Assembly: GCA_031262695.1 (NCBI GenBank)
Contig: JAISHF010000004.1
Span: forward strand, 43,993 to 107,992
Reading direction: 5' to 3'
Origin: Candidatus Nomurabacteria bacterium
Lineage (GTDB): Bacteria; Patescibacteriota; Saccharimonadia; Saccharimonadales; Saccharimonadaceae
DNA: 64,000 bases
Shown: positions 25,775 to 33,918 of the stretch, in pieces
Numbering within the stretch: position 1 is the stretch's first letter
Layout of the letters: every line of letters starts with the position of its first letter
Translations under genes and position numbers: made by a program
The notes under the pieces: generated by a model
The model's database searches: none
What the model was told of the DNA's origin: nothing
Seen by the model: only the letters and a program-made list of their open reading frames with translations

Positions 25775-26074
25775 TTAGGCGTTCTTGAGATACACCCAAG
25801 CGGGTGCTTTTCCCCGGCTGGTGAGTTCCTGCCATTTCCGTTTTGTTGCTTCGCCGCCTCGGAGATGACGTTCGCGTTTATTGCTCAGGAGTCTTCTGGC
25901 GGCATCGTTAGCGATTTGGGGTTTGACTTTGGGTAAGCGCTCAGTGAGGTCTTTGTGGACAGTTGATTTGGAGATATCAAATTCTTTTGCGGCTTCGCGA
26001 ACAGTGCATCCAGTATCAGCAACATATTCACCAATTTTGACACACCGGTCATCTAATTCTTGTTTTTTAGACAT
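25775..26074 (-). CDS. spoIIID-like: SpoIIID-like transcription regulator
   Basis: A 99-residue DNA-binding protein closely patterned on Bacillus/Clostridium SpoIIID (about 93 residues). The helix-turn-helix TVREAAKEFDISKSTVHKDL is at ~24-43, followed by TERLPKVKPQIANDAARRLL and the characteristic basic motif NKRERHLRGGEATKRKW (~66-82). In Firmicutes it switches mother-cell genes after sigma E. ATG 26074 has AGAGGTG upstream and lies 15 bases after the sigma gene stop, so the two are cotranscribed. Longer frames reaching into the sigma gene are unlikely. No other sporulation structural gene is seen nearby, so its targets here are unknown. Confidence 0.88.
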   Translation of the reverse strand: MSKKQELDDRCVKIGEYVADTGCTVREAAKEFDISKSTVHKDLTERLPKVKPQIANDAARRLLSNKRERHLRGGEATKRKWQELTSRGKAPAWVYLKNA

Positions 26075-26088
26075 ATAGGCACACCTCT

Positions 26089-26721
26089 TTAAGAAGATTC
26101 GCATAGGACTCTGCGGAGTTTTTTGAGCATTTTGGCTCTGACTCGAGAAATGCAAGATTGGCTCATACCCAGTTGTCTCGCTATATCTTGCTGAATCAAT
26201 GGCGGGTCATGGAGGCAGCAGTGCAAGACTGTACGTTCTACGTCGGAGAGCCGTTTTCCAACTCGCACTATTGTGTCAAGGTCGGCTTCTTTTGCGTATT
26301 TTTCAAGAAGTCCGCTGATGCCGTCATCTGGGTCGGGGATTACGTCAGACCAAGTTATTGTGTTGCCGTCTTTGTCGGTAGAGATGATGTCTTCGAGCGA
26401 GAGCATATTTTGCTCTCTGTTGTTTTTGCGGGCGAACATGAGGATTTCGTTAGTTATGCAACGCGAGGCGTAGGCGGCAAACTTAACCCCTTTCGCATAA
26501 TCAAAACTATCAACGGCTTTTATGAGGCCAAGGGTGGCGATTTCGGTGATTTCATCTAAGTCGCTGATGTTGAGGTATTTTTGCGCAATATGCACGCATA
26601 GGCGCATATTATGCACGACTAGCTGGTTGCGGATCTTTATGTCGTTAGATTCGCGTAATTGCTTGAAAAGTTCGGTTGTTTCGCTGTTGGGTAATGGCGC
26701 CGGATAGTAGATAATGCTCAA
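26089..26721 (-). CDS. Sigma-70 family factor of the sporulation sigma-E/sigma-K type
   Basis: A 210-residue sigma factor. Region 2 (HNMRLCVHIAQKYLN, EITEIATLGLIKAVDSFDYA, KFAAYASRCITNEILMFAR) and the linker MLSLEDIISTDKDGN match sigma E/K of endospore formers almost word for word. Region 4 (QQDIARQLGMSQSCISRVRAK) follows; region 3 is reduced as in that group. No pro-sequence is visible. The start is TTG at 26721 after AAAGGAGG; the nearby ATG is in another frame. The ~150-nt leader has a C9 run and hairpins. Middle gene between the Spo0A-like and SpoIIID-like genes. Confidence 0.9.
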   Translation of the reverse strand: MSIIYYPAPLPNSETTELFKQLRESNDIKIRNQLVVHNMRLCVHIAQKYLNISDLDEITEIATLGLIKAVDSFDYAKGVKFAAYASRCITNEILMFARKNNREQNMLSLEDIISTDKDGNTITWSDVIPDPDDGISGLLEKYAKEADLDTIVRVGKRLSDVERTVLHCCLHDPPLIQQDIARQLGMSQSCISRVRAKMLKKLRRVLCESS

Positions 26722-26881
26722 TATTCATCGCCTCCTTTGATGTAGGGTTGTAAGTTGTTAAGCAGGGGCGATAATGAATATCCCCCTTATAATTTTCGCG
26801 CCCGATTACCGAGTTGCCATTTAGAAAATGGCTCCGGGGGGGGGCTTAATTGGTGCACCGCCCCAGATTGAATCTAGTATA
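26722..26881 (-). promoter_or_regulatory. Promoter and structured leader of the sigma gene
   Basis: Minus strand: TTTACT, 17 nt, TATACT (26876-26881 is the -10), then a leader with GGGGC/GCCCC, a run of nine C (26836-26844), hairpin GCCATTT/AAATGGC and a GGGG/CCCC hairpin before AAAGGAGG. The C run plus hairpin is repeated in the leader of the Spo0A-like gene. Confidence 0.5.
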
Positions 26882-27349
26882 TCATATCTGTTGGCGAAAG
26901 TAAACAGGGCGGGGCGATTTTATTGGCTTAATTGAGGCATGGAAGGCCGCTTGAGAATATCTGGGCAGTTTTTGGAATCTACGCGACCTGTTCCGATTGG
27001 GCGGGTTGGTCGGCTTGTCTTTGTTGGGTGAAATTGAGTAACTGAAGAGTTTTTCACAGAGCTTGAGATGGCCGCGGATATAACCTACCTCAACAGCGTG
27101 GCGGATTGCCCGCTCAACACGGCTCGGGGTGGTTTTGAACTCGTCAGCGATTGTAGGGTAGAGCTTTCTCGTGATAGAATCTAACATTGCATCATCCTCA
27201 ACGGCCAGAACGATAGCCCGACGAGAGTAGAGATAGCCTTTGATGTGTGCCGGAACGCCGAGTTCGTGAAGAAGCTCGGTTGTACGGAGTTCGGTTATAG
27301 GGGTGATTTGCTCGGTATTTTGCACGGATTCAACGGTAAAGTTAGCCAT
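26882..27349 (-). CDS. Stand-alone Spo0A C-terminal effector-domain protein
   Basis: A 155-residue protein. Residues ~22-113 match the DNA-binding effector domain of Spo0[37 protein letters not shown], then the recognition helix [18 protein letters not shown] (76-93) and [16 protein letters not shown]. The receiver domain is absent, and the last ~40 residues are an unrelated Arg/Pro-rich tail replacing the usual final helix. ATG 27349 follows AGGAGG; the longer frame reaches into the poly-C leader and is rejected. Without a receiver it cannot be controlled by phosphorelay and may be regulated by amount. It sits upstream of the sigma and SpoIIID-like genes. Confidence 0.9.
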   Translation of the reverse strand: MANFTVESVQNTEQITPITELRTTELLHELGVPAHIKGYLYSRRAIVLAVEDDAMLDSITRKLYPTIADEFKTTPSRVERAIRHAVEVGYIRGHLKLCEKLFSYSISPNKDKPTNPPNRNRSRRFQKLPRYSQAAFHASIKPIKSPRPVYFRQQI

Positions 27350-27445
27350 AATGGTTCCTCCTAAAATATACGCACCCTGTTTACCATAGGACCTTTGCAT
27401 AGACAAAGGCGCCGGGGGGGGGTAATTGCCCACACCCAGCTATAC
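27350..27445 (-). promoter_or_regulatory. Leader of the Spo0A-like gene with C9 run and hairpin
   Basis: Nine consecutive C on the minus strand (27414-27422), then GGCGCC and a hairpin CCTTTG/CAAAGG before the AGGAGG site. The same order (C9, GG-x-GCC, hairpin) is found in the sigma leader. Confidence 0.55.
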
Positions 27446-27449
27446 TTAC

Positions 27450-27478
27450 ATTATATCACACTAGTGCTTAAAAGTCAA
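27450..27478 (-). promoter_or_regulatory. AAGCATAAG-type promoter (variant AAGCACTAG)
   Basis: Minus strand TTGACT, 17-nt spacer TTTAAGCACTAGTGTGA, TATAAT. Drives the Spo0A-like gene. Confidence 0.8.
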
Positions 27479-27496
27479 CAGTTTTAGTATATTTTA

Positions 27497-28054
27497 TTAA
27501 AATTCGAGTTCGGTGAGGATTTTTTGGAGTTGCTGGTGGAGGTTTTCTAGGGTGCTGTCGTTTTGGACGTAGTAGTCGGCCATGGCGATAGGGCCGCCTT
27601 TTTCAATCTGCTCAATTTCGGAGATGTCGCGGGCTTCGGCTTGTTCTTTGGTGAAGGGGCGTTCGGGGCGGTGAGTGAGGCGAGTGTAGCGGAGGGCGCG
27701 CGGGGCGACGATAGCGACAACAGTGAGGACGCCCGGGAAGTGATGTTTGAGATAGCGGAATTCGCTCCAAGAGTAGAGGCCGTCAAAGAGGATGCGTTTT
27801 TGGCCGGCGGCGATTAGATTATCAGCCTCCTCGGAGGCGAGTTCGGCGATAAAATCGTCGCCCATTTCGTCGCGAAGTTGGCGGCGGTAGATTTGTTGGT
27901 TTTCAGGTGACTTTTCGACATTGCGGCGGTCCATTTCGCGGTAAATCATCCCGCCGAAATAAATATCGGGCACGCCACGTTCTTTGATGAATTGAATCGC
28001 CTCGCTCTTACCCGAGCCGCTCATACCGACAACGGCAATAATTTTGGTTTGCAT
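27497..28054 (-). CDS. P-loop kinase of UPF0200/dephospho-CoA-kinase-like type
   Basis: A 185-residue P-loop protein: Walker A IAVVGMSGSGKSEA at the N-terminus, YFGGMIYREMDRR, LRDEMGDDFIAELASEEAD, RILFDGLYSWSEFRYLKHHF, then IVAPRALRYTRLTHR and RDISEIEQIEKGGPIAMADYYVQND. This order is that of the UPF0200 family best known from archaea, resembling adenylate and dephospho-CoA kinases. Substrate unknown. Leaderless: TATAAT, 6 nt, ATG. Divergent from the P-type ATPase. Confidence 0.7.
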   Translation of the reverse strand: MQTKIIAVVGMSGSGKSEAIQFIKERGVPDIYFGGMIYREMDRRNVEKSPENQQIYRRQLRDEMGDDFIAELASEEADNLIAAGQKRILFDGLYSWSEFRYLKHHFPGVLTVVAIVAPRALRYTRLTHRPERPFTKEQAEARDISEIEQIEKGGPIAMADYYVQNDSTLENLHQQLQKILTELEF

Positions 28055-28092
28055 ACATTTATTATAGCATAGATTTGTGTTATACTAAGCAT

Positions 28093-30636
28093 ATGCGGTA
28101 TTATGATATGTCGGCGGAGGAAGTGGCAGGGGCGGTTAAGGTTGATTTGACGAAGGGTTTGACAGCGGCGGAGGTGGTAAAGCGGCAAAAAATTGACGGC
28201 AAAAACGAACTAAAAATCAAGGTGGAGCCGTGGTGGAAGAAAATAATCGAGCCGTTTGTGGATATTTTTATGGCGGTGCTGTTTGTGGCGCTGTTACTTT
28301 CGCTGTGGCACGGCGATAAGATTGAGGCGGGGCTGATTGGGGTGATTATGGCGGTGAACGCGATAATTTATTATATTCAGCGGTTTTCTACGGAGCGGAT
28401 TGTGCGGAGTTTGAAGCGGCAGACGGTGAGTGAGATTGCGGTTTTTCGCGGTGGCAAATGGGCAAAGGTGCCGAGTGTGGAGCTGGTGGTGGGCGATATT
28501 GTGAAGTTTAGCGAGGGCGAAAAAATTGCGGCGGATTGTCGGGTGCTAGCGGAAAAATCGGTGCTGGTGGATGAGTCAATTTTGACGGGCGAGAGCGAGC
28601 GAGTGCGAAAGAACGCGCGGAAGTTGAGCGTGGCGGCGAGCGTAAAAAGCGAGGTGGCGGATGGCGAAAATGACAAAAAGTCAGGTGGTTTAGAGGCGTA
28701 TGACCAGACAAATATGCTGTTTGCGGGGTCGTTTGTGGTCGGTGGCGAGGTGGTGGCGGTGGTGGTGCGGATTGGTAATAACACAGAGTTTGGGCAGATT
28801 GCGGCGCTGGCGACCGAGGGGAATAACCAAAAGCATCAAAGCCCAGTGCAGAGTAAAATCAACCAACTGATTAAAATTACGGCGGTTATCATTGGCGTGA
28901 TAAGTTTGGCGGTGTTGGCTTTGCAACTGTGGCGGGGCGTGGGGCTGTTCGCGGCGACGCAATTTGTTTTGGCGCTTGCGGTTTCGGCGGTGCCGGAGGG
29001 CTTGCCAGTGGCGATTGCGGTGATTTTGGCGCTGGGGATTCAGCGAATGGCGAAAAAGCGGGCGCTGGTGACCAATATGCGGGCGATTGAAACGATTGGG
29101 GCGATTACGACGATTGCGACGGACAAAACTGGCACATTGACTGAGAACCGTTTGAGCGTGCAGGATGTGTGGAGTCTGAAAAACGACCGTAAATTTGCGA
29201 ATTTATATAATAATTTGGCGGCGGCGACGGTGGCGGAGAGTGCGGATCCGTTAGACGGGGCGTTTTTATCGGCGCTGGAATTATGTAAGGCGGAAATGCC
29301 GAAGGCGAAGCCGGTGGCGACTTTTCCGTTTGAGCAGAAATTGGCGATGAGTGGTAATTTGTGGCACGAGGGTGTAGGCTATCGGCTGGTGGTCAAGGGC
29401 GCACCAGAGCAGATTATGGGGCGGGCGGATTTGACGGCGCGCGAGGCGGGTGATGTGGAGCGGATTTTGCTCGGTTGGGCACGGCAGGGCTACCGGGTGT
29501 TGGCGCTGGCGGAGGGGCGAATTGGTGCTAGTGGCAGCAGCGGCATGAGTGGCGTGGGGGCAAGTGGCAAATTGGTTGGCTTAAAAACTTTGAAGGGTGC
29601 GGTAGAGGCGAGCAAATTGAAGTTGGTGGGATTGGTCGCGGTGGCAGACCAGATTCGGGCCGAGAGCAAGGCGGCGATTGCGGCGGCAGAAAAGGCAGGG
29701 GTGCGGGTTTGTATGGTGACGGGTGACCATCGCGAAACGGCGCTGGCAGTGGGGCGAAAGGTGGGCTTAAAGGCGGCGGATGTTTATGCACGAGTGATGC
29801 CAGAGCAAAAGTTGGAACTGCTCGCGGATTTGGAAAAGACTAATATCACGGCGATGACGGGCGACGGCGTGAATGATGTGCCGGCGTTGACGCGGGCGCA
29901 TATTGGGATTGCGATGGGCGACAGCACGCCGATTGTTAAGGACGCGGGCGATATGATTTTGCTTGACAACAACTTTAAGAATATTGTGGCGGCGATGTAT
30001 GAGGGGCGGACGATTGTGGAGAACATTCGGCGGATGCTGGTGTATCTACTGTCTACTAATGCGGGCGAGGTGCTGACGGTGATCGGGGCGCTACTAATGG
30101 GCGTGCCGATGCCGCTTGCGCCATTGCAGATTTTGTGGATTAATCTCGTGACCGATTCGTGTTTGGTGGTGCCGCTGGGGCTAGAAAAGCCGGAGCAAGA
30201 CATTATGCGAAAAAAGCCGCTGCCGTTTAATGCGCCGCTGCTCAATCGGGCGCAAGTGATGCAGGTGATTTTGCCGGCAATGTTTATGGCGGTGCTGACG
30301 CTTGGGGTATATTTGATTTTTGCGATGCGCTATGATTATAAAGTTGGCGCGACGCTGGCGTTCCAGACGCTGGTCGTGGTGCAGTGGGCGCGGGCGTTAA
30401 ATATGCGGAGTATGACGCAGCCGATTTGGCGGCGGCTAAAAGAGCGGTCTTGGCCGCTAGTGATTGGTTTGCTGGCGGCGGTTTTGTGCCAAGTGGTGGC
30501 GGTCGCGACGCCACTTGCGGGACCACTAGATGTAGCAGCGGTGTCGCCATGGCTGATGGCGGGCGTGTCGGCGGCGGCGTTTGTGATAATGTTGGCATTT
30601 GGTGAATTGCAAAAAATATTTACGAAGGATTGCTGA
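28093..30636 (+). CDS. Cation-transporting P-type ATPase (P2, calcium-like)
   Basis: An 847-residue ion pump. An N-terminal cation-ATPase domain precedes the first membrane pair; LVDESILTGESERVR is the actuator TGES motif, PEGLPVAIAVILAL the ion-site helix, TDKTGTLTENR the phosphorylation site, and MTGDGVNDVPALTRAHIGIAMG the hinge. The PEGLP helix and overall layout fit calcium or sodium pumps of the P2 group. Short Ser/Gly-rich inserts occur (ARKLSVAASVKSEVADGEND, GASGSSGMSGVGASG). TATACT 28081-28086 with 6 nt to ATG 28093 gives a leaderless mRNA. The ion cannot be fixed from sequence. Confidence 0.92.
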   Translation: MRYYDMSAEEVAGAVKVDLTKGLTAAEVVKRQKIDGKNELKIKVEPWWKKIIEPFVDIFMAVLFVALLLSLWHGDKIEAGLIGVIMAVNAIIYYIQRFSTERIVRSLKRQTVSEIAVFRGGKWAKVPSVELVVGDIVKFSEGEKIAADCRVLAEKSVLVDESILTGESERVRKNARKLSVAASVKSEVADGENDKKSGGLEAYDQTNMLFAGSFVVGGEVVAVVVRIGNNTEFGQIAALATEGNNQKHQSPVQSKINQLIKITAVIIGVISLAVLALQLWRGVGLFAATQFVLALAVSAVPEGLPVAIAVILALGIQRMAKKRALVTNMRAIETIGAITTIATDKTGTLTENRLSVQDVWSLKNDRKFANLYNNLAAATVAESADPLDGAFLSALELCKAEMPKAKPVATFPFEQKLAMSGNLWHEGVGYRLVVKGAPEQIMGRADLTAREAGDVERILLGWARQGYRVLALAEGRIGASGSSGMSGVGASGKLVGLKTLKGAVEASKLKLVGLVAVADQIRAESKAAIAAAEKAGVRVCMVTGDHRETALAVGRKVGLKAADVYARVMPEQKLELLADLEKTNITAMTGDGVNDVPALTRAHIGIAMGDSTPIVKDAGDMILLDNNFKNIVAAMYEGRTIVENIRRMLVYLLSTNAGEVLTVIGALLMGVPMPLAPLQILWINLVTDSCLVVPLGLEKPEQDIMRKKPLPFNAPLLNRAQVMQVILPAMFMAVLTLGVYLIFAMRYDYKVGATLAFQTLVVVQWARALNMRSMTQPIWRRLKERSWPLVIGLLAAVLCQVVAVATPLAGPLDVAAVSPWLMAGVSAAAFVIMLAFGELQKIFTKDC

Positions 30637-30757
30637 CGCCAGTGACTTTGTGGTGGAAATAACTGGGTAGATACGATGATAAATTATAGATTATAAAGCA
30701 TAAGAATTACGGAAATAACTCGGTGCGGAAGATATATTTATATGATATAATGTGACT

Positions 30758-31543
30758 ATGGCGCACAATGATATTGATATGGCTAACTGGAAAGAATCTG
30801 AGGTTTGGTCTGATAGTTTATGGATTATAAATGAACGCGATAAATCAGGTAAGCATGACGGGTTCTACCATGGCAATTTTGTGCCACAAATTCCGCACCA
30901 ACTTATTCTTAAATATACGAAATCTGGCGATACGGTCTTGGATCTTTTTTTGGGTAGTGGTACAACTGCCTATGAGGCCGAGAGGCTCGGGCGAAATTTT
31001 ATCGGTGTTGATATTCAAGAAAAAATGGTCAATCATGTTCGTGATAAAATGGATAAAAGTGATGAGGTTTTTAGTGAAGTGTTGGTTGGCGATAGTACCA
31101 CCCAAAAAACTGCGGCGCAAATTGGGGAGGTTCTTGCCAAGCGTAAGCAAAAATCTTGCCAATTAACAATTCTGCATCCTCCTTATGCGAATATAATTAA
31201 ATTTAGCGATAATAAAAACGACCTGTCAAACGCCACTAGTCTATCTGAGTTTTTAGTAATGCTTCGCAAGGTCGTAAAAAATGCCCGTAGCTTAACTGCG
31301 GAAAACGGGTATTTAGCGATCGTTATCGGAGATGTTTATAAAAACTCTGAGTGGGTTCCGCTCGGTTTTTACTGTATGCACGAAGCTCAAAAACAAGGGT
31401 TTAAGTTAAAGAGCATCGTCGTCAAAAATATGGCAGGCAATCGAGCAAAACAAGGGCAAGAAAGTATCTGGCGTTATCGTTCTTTAGCTAACGACTATTA
31501 TGTGTTTAAGCACGAATATATCTTTATCTTTAAGAAAATTTGA
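30758..31543 (+). CDS. DNA methyltransferase (N4/N6 type)
   Basis: A 261-residue SAM-dependent DNA methyltransferase. The FxGxG motif DTVLDLFLGSGTTAYEAERLGR (after IPHQLILKYTKSG) comes before the catalytic motif LTILHPPYANI, where HPPY stands for the common DPPY. This suggests an N4-cytosine or N6-adenine enzyme. TATAAT 30746-30751 with 6 nt to ATG makes it leaderless. It ends head-on against a putative restriction endonuclease with a 14-base overlap. The region is more AT-rich than its neighbours, as expected for an acquired restriction-modification island. Confidence 0.85.
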   Translation: MAHNDIDMANWKESEVWSDSLWIINERDKSGKHDGFYHGNFVPQIPHQLILKYTKSGDTVLDLFLGSGTTAYEAERLGRNFIGVDIQEKMVNHVRDKMDKSDEVFSEVLVGDSTTQKTAAQIGEVLAKRKQKSCQLTILHPPYANIIKFSDNKNDLSNATSLSEFLVMLRKVVKNARSLTAENGYLAIVIGDVYKNSEWVPLGFYCMHEAQKQGFKLKSIVVKNMAGNRAKQGQESIWRYRSLANDYYVFKHEYIFIFKKI

Positions 31544-32267
31544 GGCGGTTTTCGTCAATTAACTTAGCGATACCGTCCACATTAAACCTAAACTTGAAAT
31601 TATCGCGGCTATTATGAACTTGAAACTCGCCGATTGCCACGCCGTCATACTCGTATTTTACGGTGTTGCTTTCGTTCCATTCGGCGACCGTCGGTTTAGT
31701 GAATGAGATTTTTGAAGCGTCCCAAATTGGGCTTTCCATTTTCTCTAACACTAAGGCTTTCGGGTCGCCAGTTGGGCGATCATTTTCATCAACTACGTTG
31801 TAAATATGGATAAGATAATCACAGTCAAACATATTTTTCCAGTAAACCGTCAATAATTCGGTAATGCGAGATATAGCAATTTCCTTGAATAGGCGTGCTT
31901 TCTCGGCGTACGTTTCGGGAATCTCCATAATGCCTAATTCGTCCGCTAATAATGCATACCATGTGCGAGATGATGCTTGACCGACTTTTTGCGGTGCAAC
32001 TTTACCGAGTTTTCGTTTATTACTTTTGACAGATAAGGTTTTATTTCCTGTCAAGATAAAATCAACCAAATTTTGCCCCTCTGCGATATGGGTTATCGGT
32101 GTGGGTATGTTATTTTTGTCAAAGGTATCTTTAATAATTGACTTCACAGAATCGATAATCTCTTGGGCTCCTCGCGAGCGATAAGTCGCGGAAACTGGCG
32201 TGCCAAAAACATCGGCAATCGCGATTTCAATAGAAACGCCCACTTGCTCGTTATTCAGTTCGTTCAT
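31530..32267 (-). CDS. Putative type II restriction endonuclease
   Basis: A 245-residue protein placed between two DNA methyltransferases, on the opposite strand. GQNLVDFILTGNKTLSVKSNKR has a plausible PD-(D/E)xK-like core (Asp in VDF, then SVKSN), a form seen in several type II enzymes. The rest is unfamiliar. A minus-strand TATAAT lies ~10 nt before the ATG. Its position is the main argument; an R-M accessory protein is the alternative. Confidence 0.6.
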   Translation of the reverse strand: MNELNNEQVGVSIEIAIADVFGTPVSATYRSRGAQEIIDSVKSIIKDTFDKNNIPTPITHIAEGQNLVDFILTGNKTLSVKSNKRKLGKVAPQKVGQASSRTWYALLADELGIMEIPETYAEKARLFKEIAISRITELLTVYWKNMFDCDYLIHIYNVVDENDRPTGDPKALVLEKMESPIWDASKISFTKPTVAEWNESNTVKYEYDGVAIGEFQVHNSRDNFKFRFNVDGIAKLIDENRLKFS

Positions 32268-32450
32268 AATAAATCAGATTATACCATGAAAATTGTTATT
32301 ATCAAAATTCTTCCTCTGTGGGCAGGGCGCATATATGGAAATAACTGCTTTTTAATGAAAATTACTAACAGATATAAAATATTAGAAAAACGTGGAAATA
32401 ACTTGCATCAAAGCACTTGTGTTTTGATTTAGGTTTGATATAATAAGAGT

Positions 32451-33512
32451 ATGAATTATATAGGTAGCAAATTATCGCTCCTTGATTTTCTTGACAGGTC
32501 AATTGAGGAAGTTGCAGGGAAAGACAAATCGTTAATTTTTTGCGACTTGTTTGCAGGCACAGGAGCGGTCGGGACGCATTTTAAGAAAAAGGGTCATAAA
32601 GTCATTGCTAACGATCTGCAATATTATAGTTATGTGCTTAATCGCCATTTTGTCGGGAACCATAAACCATTAAAATTTGAGGGCTTAATTGTTCTAGTGA
32701 GTGGGCTAAAAAGCGCCGACATCGCCGAACGAAAAAATATCGTTTGTGAGTATTTGCAAAATCTTGATGGTGTGAAAGGCTTTGTTTATCAAAACTATTG
32801 CCCTAATGATTCGGGCGATGAGCAACGGCTGTATTTTACTGCCGAAAATGGCAAAAAATGTGATGCGATTCGTGAGAAAATTGAGGAGTGGCGAAATAAA
32901 AAACTAATAAATGATGATGAGTATTTTTACTTACTCGCAACCTTACTTGAAGCGATTGACAAGAGTGCAAACACAGCATCAGTTTATGGGGCTTTTCTAA
33001 AAAGTATTAAGAAATCCGCAGGGAAGCCAATGGCTCTATCGCCATTACCACTATATCTTAATGACAACGAACACGAAATCTATAACGAAGATGTTAATGA
33101 TGTAATTAAAAAAATCTCGCCCGATATTATTTATCTTGACCCGCCCTATAACACACGGCAATATTCGGCGAATTATCATATTTTAGAAACTATCGCCAAA
33201 AACGATAGGCCGAAAATCAAGGGGAAAACGGGTCTCCGTGATTGGTCGGGCCAAAAATCTGTTTACTGTTCTAGAGCCAAAGTCAAACAAGCGTTTGCGG
33301 ATTTAATCAAAAATGCTAAAGCAAGATACATTTTTCTCAGTTATAACAACGAGGGCTTGATGTCTCTCAATGACATAAAAGAGATTATGAGCAGCCGCGG
33401 AAAATACGGATATTTTACGCAAGATTATAGCCGTTTTAAGGCGGACAACAATCGCGATTATTCTGCCAATAAAACAACTGAGTATTTACATTATGTGGTG
33501 GTCAACAATTAA
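32451..33512 (+). CDS. D12-class N6-adenine DNA methyltransferase
   Basis: A 353-residue enzyme starting MNYIGSKLSLLDFL, typical of D12 (Dam/DpnM) methyltransferases, with SAM motif IFCDLFAGTGAVGTHFKKKG and catalytic DIIYLDPPYNTRQYSANYH (~residue 227). Leaderless start, TATAAT 32439-32444 then 6 nt. Followed by a RhuM-like gene with a Shine-Dalgarno site, so an operon. It likely modifies adenine in the sites cut by the neighbouring nuclease. Confidence 0.9.
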   Translation: MNYIGSKLSLLDFLDRSIEEVAGKDKSLIFCDLFAGTGAVGTHFKKKGHKVIANDLQYYSYVLNRHFVGNHKPLKFEGLIVLVSGLKSADIAERKNIVCEYLQNLDGVKGFVYQNYCPNDSGDEQRLYFTAENGKKCDAIREKIEEWRNKKLINDDEYFYLLATLLEAIDKSANTASVYGAFLKSIKKSAGKPMALSPLPLYLNDNEHEIYNEDVNDVIKKISPDIIYLDPPYNTRQYSANYHILETIAKNDRPKIKGKTGLRDWSGQKSVYCSRAKVKQAFADLIKNAKARYIFLSYNNEGLMSLNDIKEIMSSRGKYGYFTQDYSRFKADNNRDYSANKTTEYLHYVVVNN

Positions 33513-33520
33513 GGAGAAAT

Positions 33521-33847
33521 ATGAACGATGACATAAGGCTAATTTCAGAGATGTCGGGCGACACATATAGAAACAGTGCTGGCAAAGAGGTTTCAGTCAT
33601 AAAAGTTACGAACGACATTTTAATGACTACAAAGGAAATGGCGAAATTTTATGGCGTAAGCATCCCGACGATTAATAAAAAATTGAAAAAGCTATTTAAT
33701 TCGGGTGAGATGAATGAAAAAGAGGTAAGTTCGATTTTAACCCAACGAGCAGACGATGGCAAATTATATCGGACGACTTTTTATAATTTGAAAGTTATTG
33801 AAAAAATCAGAGAACTCCTAGGATCGCAAGAGAGCCTGTTAAAATAG
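33521..33847 (+). CDS. Short RhuM-like protein
   Basis: A 108-residue protein matching the N-terminal domain of the RhuM family: ILMTTKEMAKFYGVSIPTINKKLKKLF followed by GEMNEKEV and DDGKLYRTTFYNLKVIEKI. Full RhuM proteins are about three times longer. The HTH-like part suggests DNA binding, perhaps control of the R-M genes. AAGGAG precedes ATG at 6 nt; 8 bases after the methyltransferase. Family function is unknown. Confidence 0.65.
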   Translation: MNDDIRLISEMSGDTYRNSAGKEVSVIKVTNDILMTTKEMAKFYGVSIPTINKKLKKLFNSGEMNEKEVSSILTQRADDGKLYRTTFYNLKVIEKIRELLGSQESLLK

Positions 33848-33918
33848 CTTTCCATTTGTGCTAGTTAGGATAGTTTCATGGGCTTGCAGTTTAGCGGTGG
33901 GGCGTATATAATATATGT

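Noticed and set aside
26705..26728. ATG just after AAAGGAGG upstream of the sigma gene
   Set aside because: It opens a 27-codon frame out of phase with the sigma factor and is too close to the ribosome site; the in-frame TTG at 26721 is preferred.
25775..27349. A complete sporulation locus
   Set aside because: Only three regulators are seen; no spoIIA, spoIIG protease, coat, cortex or engulfment genes occur within the window.
26882..27433. Spo0A-like start at 27433
   Set aside because: It would translate the poly-C leader region; AGGAGG precedes ATG 27349.
30758..33847. Integrated phage or transposon
   Set aside because: No integrase, transposase, terminase or flanking direct repeats were found; only base composition differs.
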